A stretch of 50,801 nt of DNA. Source: Myxococcales bacterium (GTDB lineage Bacteria; Myxococcota_A; Polyangia; Polyangiales; Polyangiaceae). Where the stretch lies: assembly GCA_016191785.1 (NCBI GenBank), contig JACPVJ010000150.1:1-50801 (forward strand), given 5' to 3'. Position numbers and translations under genes: made by a program. The notes under the pieces were generated by a model. That model made no database searches. It was given only the letters and a program-made list of their open reading frames with translations, and had not been told where the DNA came from. Of this stretch, positions 8,350-16,396 are shown piece after piece. Within the stretch, counting starts at the first letter, position 1. Every line of letters begins with the position of its first letter.

Positions 8350-9300
8350 ATGAAGCGCACGCATCGCGGGTGGGTGGTGGTCGTCCTGTTGCTCGGTTGC
8401 GAGTCGTCGCAAGAGCCGGACACGGTGCCCTACTCCGGAAACGGCGGTAGCGGGTACGGCGGTAGCGGGTACGGCGGGTCCGGGGGCGGGTATGTGGACC
8501 CGACCCAGTGCACCAAGATGACCTGCTCACCCCCGCCCTGTTGCGGCCAGCCCTGCGGCGCGGGGTGCTGCAAGGGCACGGTGTGCGGCGACAGCGGCAA
8601 GTGCATCCCAGAGTCCTGTTCCTACTGCGGCGACCTTGGCTGCAAGGTCGACTTCGCGGCGTGCACCGCGGAGTGCAACAAGCCGAGTTGCTGCATGAAA
8701 GATTGCGTGGACGACTCGCAGTGCTGCTCGGGCACCAAGTGCCAGCCCAACACGGCGGGGCAGAAGAAGTGCTTCCCGACCGCGTGCGACATGTGCGGCG
8801 GGATGGAGTCGTCGTGCTACGCGAGCGCGGACTGCTCGATCGAGTGCAAGCCACCGGCGACGTGCGGCAAAGCGTGCACGGGCGACCCGGAGTGCGGATC
8901 GGGCAGCAAGTGCAACGCGTTCGAGAACGGGACGAAGAAATGCGTGCCGGCCGCGTTCGACGCCCAGTGCTCCGCGTGCGGGAAGTCGTGCACGTTCTAC
9001 GGCAGCGACTGCCACGTCGAGTGCCCCAGCACCAGCACGGGGGGCACGGGCGGCGTGGGCGGAGGGGGCGGGGTGGGTGGAAGCGGCGGCACCGGAGGCA
9101 CGGGGGCAACCGCGGGCAGCGGCGGGTCGAGCGGCGGCACCGGCGGAACCACCGGCACCTGCGCCAACTGTTGCCAGCCCTGCGCCACCGACGCGGACTG
9201 CTGCCCGGGCAACCGCTGCGGGTCCAAGAAGCAGTGCGTTCCGTCCGAGTGCGCGTACTGCGACTACGGCTGCACCTTCTATTGCCCGGCCGGCAGCTGA
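8350..9300 (+). CDS. Cys-rich lipoprotein with repeated small-knot modules
   Basis: ATG 8350 is preceded by GGAGGG about eight bases upstream and gives a lipoprotein signal ending LLLGC (Cys16), so I prefer it to the upstream in-frame start. The protein has 316 residues. A GGSGYGG linker precedes Cys-dense repeats: CCSGTKC...KKCFP, CGSGSKC...KKCVP and CCPGNRC...KQCVP, each ending in a C-x-P turn and reminiscent of small disulfide-knotted modules of about 40-50 residues. A second Gly/Thr-rich spacer separates the last module. It is probably displayed on the cell surface; binding partner unknown. Confidence 0.88.
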   Translation: MKRTHRGWVVVVLLLGCESSQEPDTVPYSGNGGSGYGGSGYGGSGGGYVDPTQCTKMTCSPPPCCGQPCGAGCCKGTVCGDSGKCIPESCSYCGDLGCKVDFAACTAECNKPSCCMKDCVDDSQCCSGTKCQPNTAGQKKCFPTACDMCGGMESSCYASADCSIECKPPATCGKACTGDPECGSGSKCNAFENGTKKCVPAAFDAQCSACGKSCTFYGSDCHVECPSTSTGGTGGVGGGGGVGGSGGTGGTGATAGSGGSSGGTGGTTGTCANCCQPCATDADCCPGNRCGSKKQCVPSECAYCDYGCTFYCPAGS

Positions 9301-9600
9301 CGTTCGGCGGCACGCGCAAGCGACTGCTCGCGCCCGACCTACCGTCGAGCGAAAGGGCGGCAAGCGAGGCGGAATCACGAGGTCGGCGGGCAGCTCGGTG
9401 AGCGCTTGCAAGTGGTGCAAGAGCGCCTCCTCCAGTTTCCGCCTCGACCAAGGCGCGGGTGGAGAGCGACGCCCAGGCACTTGTAAGCGGAGATTTGAGT
9501 CTCGGCAGGCGGTGTCTTCACGTCTACGAAAATGTAGAGGAAAACCCGCTCCGGTGCAGGCCTCGAACCGCCGCGGGCCACGAGATCAGCAGGAGCGCAC
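9301..9600 (-). other. Geneless interval with coding-like remnants
   Basis: No intact gene fits here. On the minus strand two short stretches look protein-like but lie in different frames: VFLYIFVDVKTPPAETQISA (about 9480-9545) and KLEEALLHHLQALTELPADL (about 9380-9440). They abut near 9450-9475 as a broken gene would. Base composition around 9485-9550 is clearly less GC-rich than the flanks. I do not recognise a family. It could be a decayed insertion or simply non-coding DNA; nothing resembling a terminator or tRNA was found. Confidence 0.35.
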
Positions 9601-10536
9601 TTACCGCGACGAGCGCACGGCTCTGGCCGCAGGTTTGCTCCGACGCACCCGCCACACGACCGCGAGCGCCAGCAGCGCTGCGACCCAGGGCTCGGGGCGT
9701 GACGCGGGACCAACGCGACAGCCGCAGCCAGACTCCGGGTCTTCCCCGGGCTCGGGGATGAGGTGCTCGCTCACCGTGAGCGCGTGGTCGGACTGGAGGG
9801 TCTTCCCGGGCTCGGGGCACAGCTCTTGGTCGAAGACCTTGGCGTCGCGGGCGTCGAACAGCTTCAGGGTGACGCACTCGGCCGTGGTGTCGAGCTCGGG
9901 CAGCTCTGCGGTGGCCGTCGTCGAGATCGCGAACTCGGACGCCACGCCCTCCGAGAGCGTCGCGCTCCCGTCGCTCAGCTGCTCGAACTTCGAGTCGCTG
10001 GCCGAGAGCTCGGCAAACAGCAGCGCGGGCTGATCGAGCACGACGGACGCCGCGAACACCCCTTTCTGATGCAGACCGTCGAGCTTGGGGTCGGAGCAGC
10101 CCCCCGACTCGGTGTCGACGACGGTGTGCGCGAGCTTCACGTGGGCCATCACCGGCAAGGTCGCCGGCTCGCGATCCGTGGCCCGGAAGCTCCGCGAGTC
10201 CGCGCCGGCTGTGCTCGAGATCGCGAGCTCGTACCGCGCCCCGGCCTCGAGCGGGGTCGTGGGGCGCAGCAAGTCGAACTGGCGCGAGCAGAGCGCGAGC
10301 GCGCCGAACGAGTGCTGGGTCTCCACGCCCAGCGGGTCGCCCTGCTCCGAGCGAAGCTCGGCGACACCGTCACCGCCATGCATCACCAGCCACGGACCCG
10401 TCGCCGGCGCGAGAGAGGTCACCGACGGCAAGAGCGTGCGCGGTTTCGGCGGGCCGCACGAGCACGCTTCAGCGCGCGCTGGCCACGCCCCGGCGGTGAG
10501 CAGAGCCATCGCAGCCATCGACCACCGCGTCAGCAT
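9601..10536 (-). CDS. Secreted protein with MYXO-CTERM tail
   Basis: This 311-residue protein starts at ATG 10536 with a signal peptide (SMAAMALLTAGAWPARA) followed directly by EACSCG. The body is beta-rich, with two stretches that read like Ig-like or cadherin-like strands (LEAGARYELAISSTAGADS). The C-terminus is a MYXO-CTERM sorting signal: GCGCRVGPAS, a transmembrane helix (WVAALLALAVVWRV), then an Arg/Lys tail. Proteins with this tail are exported and processed at the cell surface in Myxococcota. It follows the minus-strand operon with a 54-bp gap and may be its last gene. Confidence 0.85.
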   Translation of the reverse strand: MLTRWSMAAMALLTAGAWPARAEACSCGPPKPRTLLPSVTSLAPATGPWLVMHGGDGVAELRSEQGDPLGVETQHSFGALALCSRQFDLLRPTTPLEAGARYELAISSTAGADSRSFRATDREPATLPVMAHVKLAHTVVDTESGGCSDPKLDGLHQKGVFAASVVLDQPALLFAELSASDSKFEQLSDGSATLSEGVASEFAISTTATAELPELDTTAECVTLKLFDARDAKVFDQELCPEPGKTLQSDHALTVSEHLIPEPGEDPESGCGCRVGPASRPEPWVAALLALAVVWRVRRSKPAARAVRSSR

Positions 10537-10590
10537 CGCCCCGAGCGTGTCACGTTCAGGTGAGTCGATCCACCGGCCCGGGAAGATCGC

Positions 10591-11076
10591 TCAGAGCCCG
10601 GCGGGCACCGGGGCGGTGGCCTCGTGCTCGGTCACGACGGCGGCGATGGCCGTGAGCACCACGGCATAGTCCGCGTCGTGCACCGCGTCGGCGGTGGGTC
10701 GGGGTTGGATGGTGTAGAGCGCGTAGCGTGCGGTTCGCTTCGGGGGCACGCGCTCGTCTCGGCCCTCACGCATCAGCGCCACGCGAAAGCCCACCCCCGA
10801 CTTGTCGACGTCGATCACGATGCGCTGCTCGTGCACCGGGCTCACCCCGCGCACGCGCCAGCCGTCGCGGAGCGCGGCGCCTGGCCCGAGCCCGCCCAAG
10901 AGCGCGGCAACGTCGGGCGGAGGCGGCGTGGGCCACGGATTGGGAAAGAGGTCGGGCGCGCTGGCAGAGGGCGCGGCGACCGGTGACTCGGGGAGCGCAC
11001 CGAAGCGCACCAACAGGGCGAAGGCCGCGCCGCCGAACAGGGTGAGCACGGCGAAGCGGCGGAAGGTCAGCCGCAC
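10591..11076 (-). CDS. Small membrane-anchored hypothetical protein
   Basis: GTG 11076, preceded by GAGGGC, begins a 161-residue protein; an in-frame extension further upstream only mirrors the preceding lipoprotein gene. The first 25 residues form an N-terminal anchor (FRRFAVLTLFGGAAFALLVR), followed by a Pro-rich spacer (NPWPTPPPPD) and a soluble domain with alternating hydrophobic strands (RIVIDVDKSGVGFRVALM). No family recognised. It starts 10 bp after the stop of the Cys-rich lipoprotein and belongs to the same transcript. Confidence 0.75.
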   Translation of the reverse strand: MRLTFRRFAVLTLFGGAAFALLVRFGALPESPVAAPSASAPDLFPNPWPTPPPPDVAALLGGLGPGAALRDGWRVRGVSPVHEQRIVIDVDKSGVGFRVALMREGRDERVPPKRTARYALYTIQPRPTADAVHDADYAVVLTAIAAVVTEHEATAPVPAGL

Positions 11077-11086
11077 GCAGCCCTCG

Positions 11087-11485
11087 TCAGGGCAGGCAGG
11101 GGTAACCGCCGCCGGAGATGCACGCGCCTTGTCCGTTGTCGAGCTGCACGCAGCAATACCCTGCGCAGTCGCTGCTCGCGCTGCACCTGGCGGCGCACTG
11201 GTAGATCGGATTCCCGACGCAAACGTCGCCGTTCGGATCCACCTGACAACAATCGCTCGTGAGGCTGCAGCTCGTGCCCGGCCCGCCCTTGCAACCGCTG
11301 CTGCCACCGTAGCCGCCGCCGTAGCCGCTGCTGCCGCCGTAGCCGCCGCTCCCGCTGGCGCCGCTGCTACCGCCGTCTCCGCCGCTGCCGCCCGAGACGT
11401 GGTAGTCGCCGAACGGCACCGGCCCCGAGTCCTCGCAGGCCAGCACCAACGGCGCTGCGAACAGAGCGATGACCAACCGCTTCAC
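11087..11485 (-). CDS. Small Cys-rich lipoprotein
   Basis: The start is GTG 11485, with a strong GGAGGTG ribosome-binding site six bases before it, and the codon overlaps the stop of the upstream large lipoprotein gene as GTGA. The 132-residue product has a lipoprotein signal (LFAAPLVLAC), a Gly/Ser/Tyr linker (GGYGGSSGYGG) and a Cys-rich domain (CSLTSDCCQVD, CSASSDCAGYCCVQ) related in style to the other small Cys-rich lipoproteins in this window. Function unknown. Its place inside an operon with a chemoreceptor and envelope proteins suggests a structural envelope role. Confidence 0.83.
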   Translation of the reverse strand: MKRLVIALFAAPLVLACEDSGPVPFGDYHVSGGSGGDGGSSGASGSGGYGGSSGYGGGYGGSSGCKGGPGTSCSLTSDCCQVDPNGDVCVGNPIYQCAARCSASSDCAGYCCVQLDNGQGACISGGGYPCLP

Positions 11486-13656
11486 GAGCCACCTCCGGCG
11501 ACGCGCGTGCGAAACAGCGTCCACTTCACCGCACCGGGGGCCTTGCTGAAAAGCTCGAGGTTCGGCGGCTTGCCTCCTAGCTCGGAGTGACAGAGCTCGA
11601 CCATGGCGAACCCGCCTTCGCGGGTGTCAGCGAAGACCCGGTCGGTGGTACGGATCGACAGCGCCAAGGGCGACTCGGCGGTGCCCGCGGCGACGGCCAG
11701 CAAGCACTGGTCGGTGGTCAGGCTGAGCGCGTCGGCGGGGAGCGAGAGCGCCTTGCCCGCAGCCAGTGTCGAGCTCCCGCGCAGCAGGGGTTTCTCGAGG
11801 CGCTTGCCGACGCCGTCGTAGGCCAGGGCATCTACGGTCTCGAAGCCGGGCTTGCTCGCCTCGAGCCCCGCGGCCGCCATCGCCCGGCGTGCCGCTTCGA
11901 TCTGGGCTTCTGCCATCGCCGCACGGAACCGAGTGGCAATGGCGCTGCTGGCCGCCGCGGCGATGTACGGCACCAGGCCCTCGGCGTTGTCGATCGGTCC
12001 GCGATCGGGAGCGTGGCCCGGCACGTTGTGGGCGGCGTCGGCCTGGACCTCGTGGTCTTGCCAGGTGTACTGCAGCGGCGTCTGGAAGGTCTTCGGCGTC
12101 GGCGCGTCCGCGGGCTGCAGCGAGATGCTGAGCATGCTGCTCACCGAGCGCGAGTACAGCTTCTTGGTGTACGACCAGTCGGCCATGATCGGAACCGTGA
12201 TGGTGTCGGGCATCTTTGCCAGCTGCGCCTCGGCGGTGCTGAGCTCGGTTCGCGCAGCGACCACGTCCGAGTCGCTGGGCTGGATGATGGCGTCCGCTGC
12301 CGCGCAGCCGGCGCCCGCGCCGATCCGCGCCCACGCGTCTTTCTGCTCGGCGGCGATCCGATCACACTCCGCGCGTGCCTCGCGCTTGAGACGATCGAAG
12401 TCGGCCTTCTTGTCCTGGAAGGCTGTCTCGGCCTCCGAAAGCCGCGTGCGAGCGTTCGCCGCCCGCTCGCGCGCTGCGGGCTTGTCGGGGTTCGGTCGCT
12501 GCTCGTCCCGCACCTTGTACTTGCTGGTCTGAGGCACTTCCGAGGTCTGCAGATCGCCGATCGTGACCTCGGCCAGCTCGACGCCGATCTTGTAGGTGGC
12601 GTCGGTGGCCCCCGCGGCGGTGACGCGCACGCCGCCGGCTTCGCGAGCCATGGCCTTCTGCATGGCCGGGGTCAACGCGGCGTACAGCCGCTGGCGGCGG
12701 ACATCGGGCGCCTGCCCCACGCTCACCGCGACGACCGTCCGCGCGTAACGCGCGCCGTCTACCAGCTTGCCGTCGAGGAAGTGGACCGCGCCCAGGGTTC
12801 GCCGAACCGCGTGAAGCTCGACGGCCGAGTCACTGACCACGCCCTCCCAAGTGCCGAGCGTGGTGCGACACGAGACGTGACGCTTTCCATCGTCGCTCTC
12901 CTCGTCGCAGCGCGCGGCTGACAGTCGCAGGTGGGCCAGCGGGTCTGCGGGTCGCGTCGCAAGCTCGGCGCCGGGCGCCGAGAAGCATTTGGTGAGGACG
13001 TCGACCCGCACTTCCATGCCGCCAAGCTTGGCCCAGAGCTGATTGCCGAGCTTGCCGGCGGCCTTCGCCTGGGCCCCAGCGGGCCCGAGCGAGAGCCCCT
13101 CCACCTTGAACGTGAGCTCGCCCTCGGCGTCGATCAGCATCGAGCCCGGCGCGCGGCCCGCGGCCTGCACCTCGCTGCAGGTGGGGGCCCACGGAGTGAA
13201 GGCCAGTTGCTTGCCCACGAGCCCGCGCGCGTCTTCCAGGCCAGCGGGCACCGGCTGAAGGCAGCCGTGGCTGGCGCCCGCCGGCAGCTTCAACCATTGC
13301 TTGGCGCCCTGGTTCACAGTGACCTCGAGGGCCACGAAGGCCCCGCTGCCGGTCCGTACGTAGGCGTCGTTGATCTCGATCACGCTCAGGCTGGTGCCCG
13401 CGGGCGTTCCCGCCAGCGCCATGCCCTTGCCATCCTCCAGCTCCGAAAGCGAGGCGGCCATGCTCACCTGGCACGACCCGGCCGGCGCGAAGAGCAGGTA
13501 CTTGGCGCCGCGCTCGAGGTGCTTCCAGCTCGCGGCGTCATCGCCCGCAGTGGCTCGGTAGTTGGCGAGCGAGAGGGTCTTGGCTGGGCCCGCGCAGGCT
13601 GCTGCGCACGCGAGCGCGAGGACCGAGATCAGGTTCGTCGAGACGTCTTGGCTCAT
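11482..13656 (-). CDS. Large lipoprotein with central coiled coil
   Basis: ATG 13656, with GGGAGA upstream, gives a 724-residue protein with a lipoprotein-type signal (LISVLALACAAACAG). Residues 25-400 are mostly beta. Residues about 410-485 are a charged coiled coil (RTRLSEAETAFQDKKADFDR) with one Cys, and the C-terminal 240 residues return to mixed alpha/beta with a helical, Ala-rich stretch. No enzyme motif is visible. It lies 14 bp downstream of the beta-barrel gene and overlaps the next gene by 4 bp, so it is co-transcribed with the stalk/barrel protein. A periplasm-spanning partner is one reading. The long open frame upstream of 13656 is a shadow. Confidence 0.85.
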   Translation of the reverse strand: MSQDVSTNLISVLALACAAACAGPAKTLSLANYRATAGDDAASWKHLERGAKYLLFAPAGSCQVSMAASLSELEDGKGMALAGTPAGTSLSVIEINDAYVRTGSGAFVALEVTVNQGAKQWLKLPAGASHGCLQPVPAGLEDARGLVGKQLAFTPWAPTCSEVQAAGRAPGSMLIDAEGELTFKVEGLSLGPAGAQAKAAGKLGNQLWAKLGGMEVRVDVLTKCFSAPGAELATRPADPLAHLRLSAARCDEESDDGKRHVSCRTTLGTWEGVVSDSAVELHAVRRTLGAVHFLDGKLVDGARYARTVVAVSVGQAPDVRRQRLYAALTPAMQKAMAREAGGVRVTAAGATDATYKIGVELAEVTIGDLQTSEVPQTSKYKVRDEQRPNPDKPAARERAANARTRLSEAETAFQDKKADFDRLKREARAECDRIAAEQKDAWARIGAGAGCAAADAIIQPSDSDVVAARTELSTAEAQLAKMPDTITVPIMADWSYTKKLYSRSVSSMLSISLQPADAPTPKTFQTPLQYTWQDHEVQADAAHNVPGHAPDRGPIDNAEGLVPYIAAAASSAIATRFRAAMAEAQIEAARRAMAAAGLEASKPGFETVDALAYDGVGKRLEKPLLRGSSTLAAGKALSLPADALSLTTDQCLLAVAAGTAESPLALSIRTTDRVFADTREGGFAMVELCHSELGGKPPNLELFSKAPGAVKWTLFRTRVAGGGS

Positions 13657-13670
13657 GGTTCGTCTCCCGT

Positions 13671-14915
13671 TCAGAAGAAGCTGATCAAGAGGCCGCCACC
13701 GAGTCGCTGCTCGATGGGGAAGGAGGCCGCCGTCGCGGCGGCGAAGACCTCGTTCGGGGTGGTGGCATCCGAGAAGTCGGACCCCTTGAACGAGCCCGTC
13801 GAGCCGAGCCGGGTCTCGTACCAGCCCGTGAAATAGACGATGCCCGCCCGGACGCCCGCTTGAAGCATGGCATAGGTCGCGGTCTGGTACTCGCCCTTGC
13901 GCCACTCGTAGCGCGCGTCGGCGAAGAACACCGACGGCGCCTTGGGCCGGGCCCGCGTCCGCACTCGCGCGTGCAGGCCGTACTGGAGCCCGTGGTGGAA
14001 CCCGGTCCCCGAAGGGTCGAAGCTCTCTTCGGGTTGCAGCGAGACCGAGTAGAGCTCGCCGCGATAGCCGACGAAGGGACCGGCCGAGACGAACTCGACC
14101 GGTGCGACATCCAGGCCGAAGAGCCCGCTGAACCGATTGGCGAAGACCTTGAAGACGCGGCCGCTCTCCTTGCCCGCCACCTCTTCCTTGCGGCTGCCGA
14201 ACAGCAGCCCCACGTCGAGGTCGAACCACGGCACGAGCAGCTGCCCCACGTTGCGGATCTCGGCGTTCACCCCGAAGTCGAAGTCGACCATCGAGAACGC
14301 GGTCTCGTCGACCGTGCGATCGTCGTTGATCGGGTTGAAAGTCGCCCGGCTCGCGCCGACGCGCAGCGCAAGCACGCTCAGGCTGTCCAGATTGGCGATC
14401 CCCGGAACCTTCACGCCAGCACCGTTCGTGCTGCCAGCTCCGGCGGCAGGCTCTCCGGGTTGCACGAAGCCAATCGCAGTCCAGCGCGCTGCACCCACGC
14501 TCTCGACGGGGGCCGCTGCCGGCTTGGGCGGGGGCGGAGGCGGGGGCGGAGGCTCCGCGGGTGGCGGAGGCGGCGGCACCTCCGCGGGCGGCGGGGGCGG
14601 AGGCTCCTCCTTCTTCTTCTTGGCGGCGTCCGCTTCGTCCGCCTTCTTCTTCTTGGCCGCGGCGGCGTCGTCCTTCTTCTTCTTCTCGGCCTCCGCGCGC
14701 TCCTTCGCCTCGGCCTTCTTCTTGTCTTCCTCGGCCTTCTTGCGGATCTTTTCGAGCGCCTTCTTCTTGTCGGCGGCGGCCTTCTTGTCGATCTCTTCCA
14801 GGGCCTTCTTCTCTTCGTCCGTCTGTGCCCACGACGGCGACGCAAGGCAGAGTGAGAGCCCGACCGACCACAGCGCTAGCTTGAGCTTTGCCAAGACAGC
14901 ACAAACGTAGGCCAC
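13671..14915 (-). CDS. TolA-like stalk fused to an outer-membrane beta-barrel
   Basis: This protein of about 414 residues has a signal peptide (KLALWSVGLSLCLASPSWAQ). An 80-residue helix made almost only of Lys, Glu, Asp and Ala (DKKKALEKIRKKAEEDKKK) follows, then a polyproline block broken by AEV and AEP. The last 260 residues are amphipathic strands ending GGGLLISFF, and a terminal Phe is the usual recognition signal for barrel assembly. The start is uncertain: GTG 14915 lies just past the upstream stop, with TTG 14894 and ATG 14951 as alternatives; none has a good Shine-Dalgarno. The architecture suggests a barrel with a periplasmic arm that could touch peptidoglycan or an inner-membrane partner. 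Confidence 0.85.
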   Translation of the reverse strand: MAYVCAVLAKLKLALWSVGLSLCLASPSWAQTDEEKKALEEIDKKAAADKKKALEKIRKKAEEDKKKAEAKERAEAEKKKKDDAAAAKKKKADEADAAKKKKEEPPPPPPAEVPPPPPPAEPPPPPPPPPKPAAAPVESVGAARWTAIGFVQPGEPAAGAGSTNGAGVKVPGIANLDSLSVLALRVGASRATFNPINDDRTVDETAFSMVDFDFGVNAEIRNVGQLLVPWFDLDVGLLFGSRKEEVAGKESGRVFKVFANRFSGLFGLDVAPVEFVSAGPFVGYRGELYSVSLQPEESFDPSGTGFHHGLQYGLHARVRTRARPKAPSVFFADARYEWRKGEYQTATYAMLQAGVRAGIVYFTGWYETRLGSTGSFKGSDFSDATTPNEVFAAATAASFPIEQRLGGGLLISFF

Positions 14916-14917
14916 AC

Positions 14918-16393
14918 TCAGCGTGCGAGTGAAGTCCGCGTTTGCTGACATCGGTAGAGCGTCGATCGAGCTTCTGCGACAGCCAGCGAGCACCCTTCTG
15001 CCCGGCCGTCCGCATTACGGACCCAGAGGTAGATCGAGCCTTCCTGAACGGCCAGGCTCGGGATATCGTGGAGGGTTCCGCCGTAGATCGTCCGCTTCCC
15101 GCGCACGCACAGCAGAGTGGGGCAGGCGCCCGCGCCTTCGCCCGGAAACTTCCCCTCTAGCCGATAGCTCACCTCGGCGATGGCCCACGCCGGGACCACC
15201 AGGACGGGCGCGGTCGGATCGGCGCGGAGCGCCGCCAACGCGCGCGGGGTGCGCTCGCCGGTCGAGAGCTCGGGCCCCGGCGCGGTGCCCGCGAAGTACG
15301 CGGGCAAGAGGCTGACGTGCCCGAGCACCACGCCGCCCAGCACGAGCGCGCCGACGCCCCGCGCGCTCGCGCACACCAGGCACACGAAGAGCGGCAGCAC
15401 CGGCAAGAGATAGCGAGCGCGGACCGCGGTGACCGCTGACGCCGCGAGCAGCGTGACGACCGCCGCGACCACGGCTGCGACCTCCATCCGCTCGGAGCGC
15501 TCGAGCGCGCGACGACGGGCTGCGCCCGCCACCACCGCCAGCGCGATCAGCGCGCCCATGGGCGCGGCCGGGCCCGAGGCCAGCGCGAGCGCATCCACCA
15601 GCGCGCGCCCGAGTCCGGTGGGCAGGTGGGGACCGCCACCCACGCCCAGCCAGAGCGTGGGAAGCGCGAAGGGCGCGAAGAACGCGGCCAGGGTCAGGGC
15701 GGCACCCAGGGACCCGATCACGCCGACGAGCAGCGTGCGCTGACGACGCGCGGCGACCAGCGCCACCGCTCCGCCGGCCAAGAGCGGGGGCAGTGCCCAG
15801 TACTCGCTGGCGAGGGCCAGCACGGCCGCCAGCGAGCACAGCACGAACCAGCGCTCGCGACCGGTCGCCAGCGCCCTCTCGAGGCACGCGTGCGCGGCGA
15901 GCAGCCCGAACGCACAGAGCGCGTAGCCCCGGGCCAGCTGCGAAGTGTGAATGGCCGCGGGCATGGCCGCGAGCCAGAGCGCGGCCAGACTTGCGAGCCC
16001 GCGACCGGCGGACGCGCGCACCACCGCGAACGCCAGCGCTACGGTCGCGACGCCAGCCAAGACGGAGACCGAGCGCGCGGCCGAGATCTCGCTGGCGCCG
16101 CCCAGCCAGGTCATCACCAGCGCGGGCAGCGGCGGGTGCAGGCGAGCGTCGGTCTCACTCGCCCAGGCCCCGACCGAGGCGAGCCCGAGACCCACGGGTT
16201 CGTCGTTGTCCACCGGTCGCGACTCGAGCCCGGCCAACCGGAGCACCAGCGCGACGCCGATCGCGACCAGCAGCCACGCCACGTCGGCCGGTCGCCAGCG
16301 CGCCACCGGGGTCGCTGTCGCCGGCTCGAGCCGCCGCCGGAGCAACACCCTGAGCAGCGTGACCCCGAGCGCCGCGACGACGGCGAGGGCCAC
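14918..16393 (-). CDS. GT39/ArnT-like membrane glycosyltransferase
   Basis: This 491-residue protein has about 11 transmembrane segments. After the first long helix, the loop carries D62-N-D64-E65 followed by LHPPLPALVMTWLG, matching the acidic catalytic loop and HPPL element of lipid-linked-sugar transferases of the dolichol-phosphomannose/ArnT type. The C-terminal 100 residues form an extracytoplasmic domain with several Cys (GACPTLLCVRGKR). Such enzymes move a sugar from polyprenyl phosphate to protein, lipid A or glycan on the outer face of the inner membrane; the acceptor cannot be told here. GTG 16393 begins three bases after the chemoreceptor stop, so the two are co-transcribed. Confidence 0.85.
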   Translation of the reverse strand: MALAVVAALGVTLLRVLLRRRLEPATATPVARWRPADVAWLLVAIGVALVLRLAGLESRPVDNDEPVGLGLASVGAWASETDARLHPPLPALVMTWLGGASEISAARSVSVLAGVATVALAFAVVRASAGRGLASLAALWLAAMPAAIHTSQLARGYALCAFGLLAAHACLERALATGRERWFVLCSLAAVLALASEYWALPPLLAGGAVALVAARRQRTLLVGVIGSLGAALTLAAFFAPFALPTLWLGVGGGPHLPTGLGRALVDALALASGPAAPMGALIALAVVAGAARRRALERSERMEVAAVVAAVVTLLAASAVTAVRARYLLPVLPLFVCLVCASARGVGALVLGGVVLGHVSLLPAYFAGTAPGPELSTGERTPRALAALRADPTAPVLVVPAWAIAEVSYRLEGKFPGEGAGACPTLLCVRGKRTIYGGTLHDIPSLAVQEGSIYLWVRNADGRAEGCSLAVAEARSTLYRCQQTRTSLAR

Positions 16394-16396
16394 GGC

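Noticed and set aside
9545..9600. Sequence with GGTTCGAGGCC on the minus strand as a possible tRNA T-arm
   Set aside because: The flanking bases do not form a five-base T-stem and no other tRNA arm can be built around it.
14580..14830. CTTCTTCTT-type low-complexity stretch as a microsatellite
   Set aside because: It is the codon run for the Lys/Glu helix of the stalk-barrel protein and is explained by coding.
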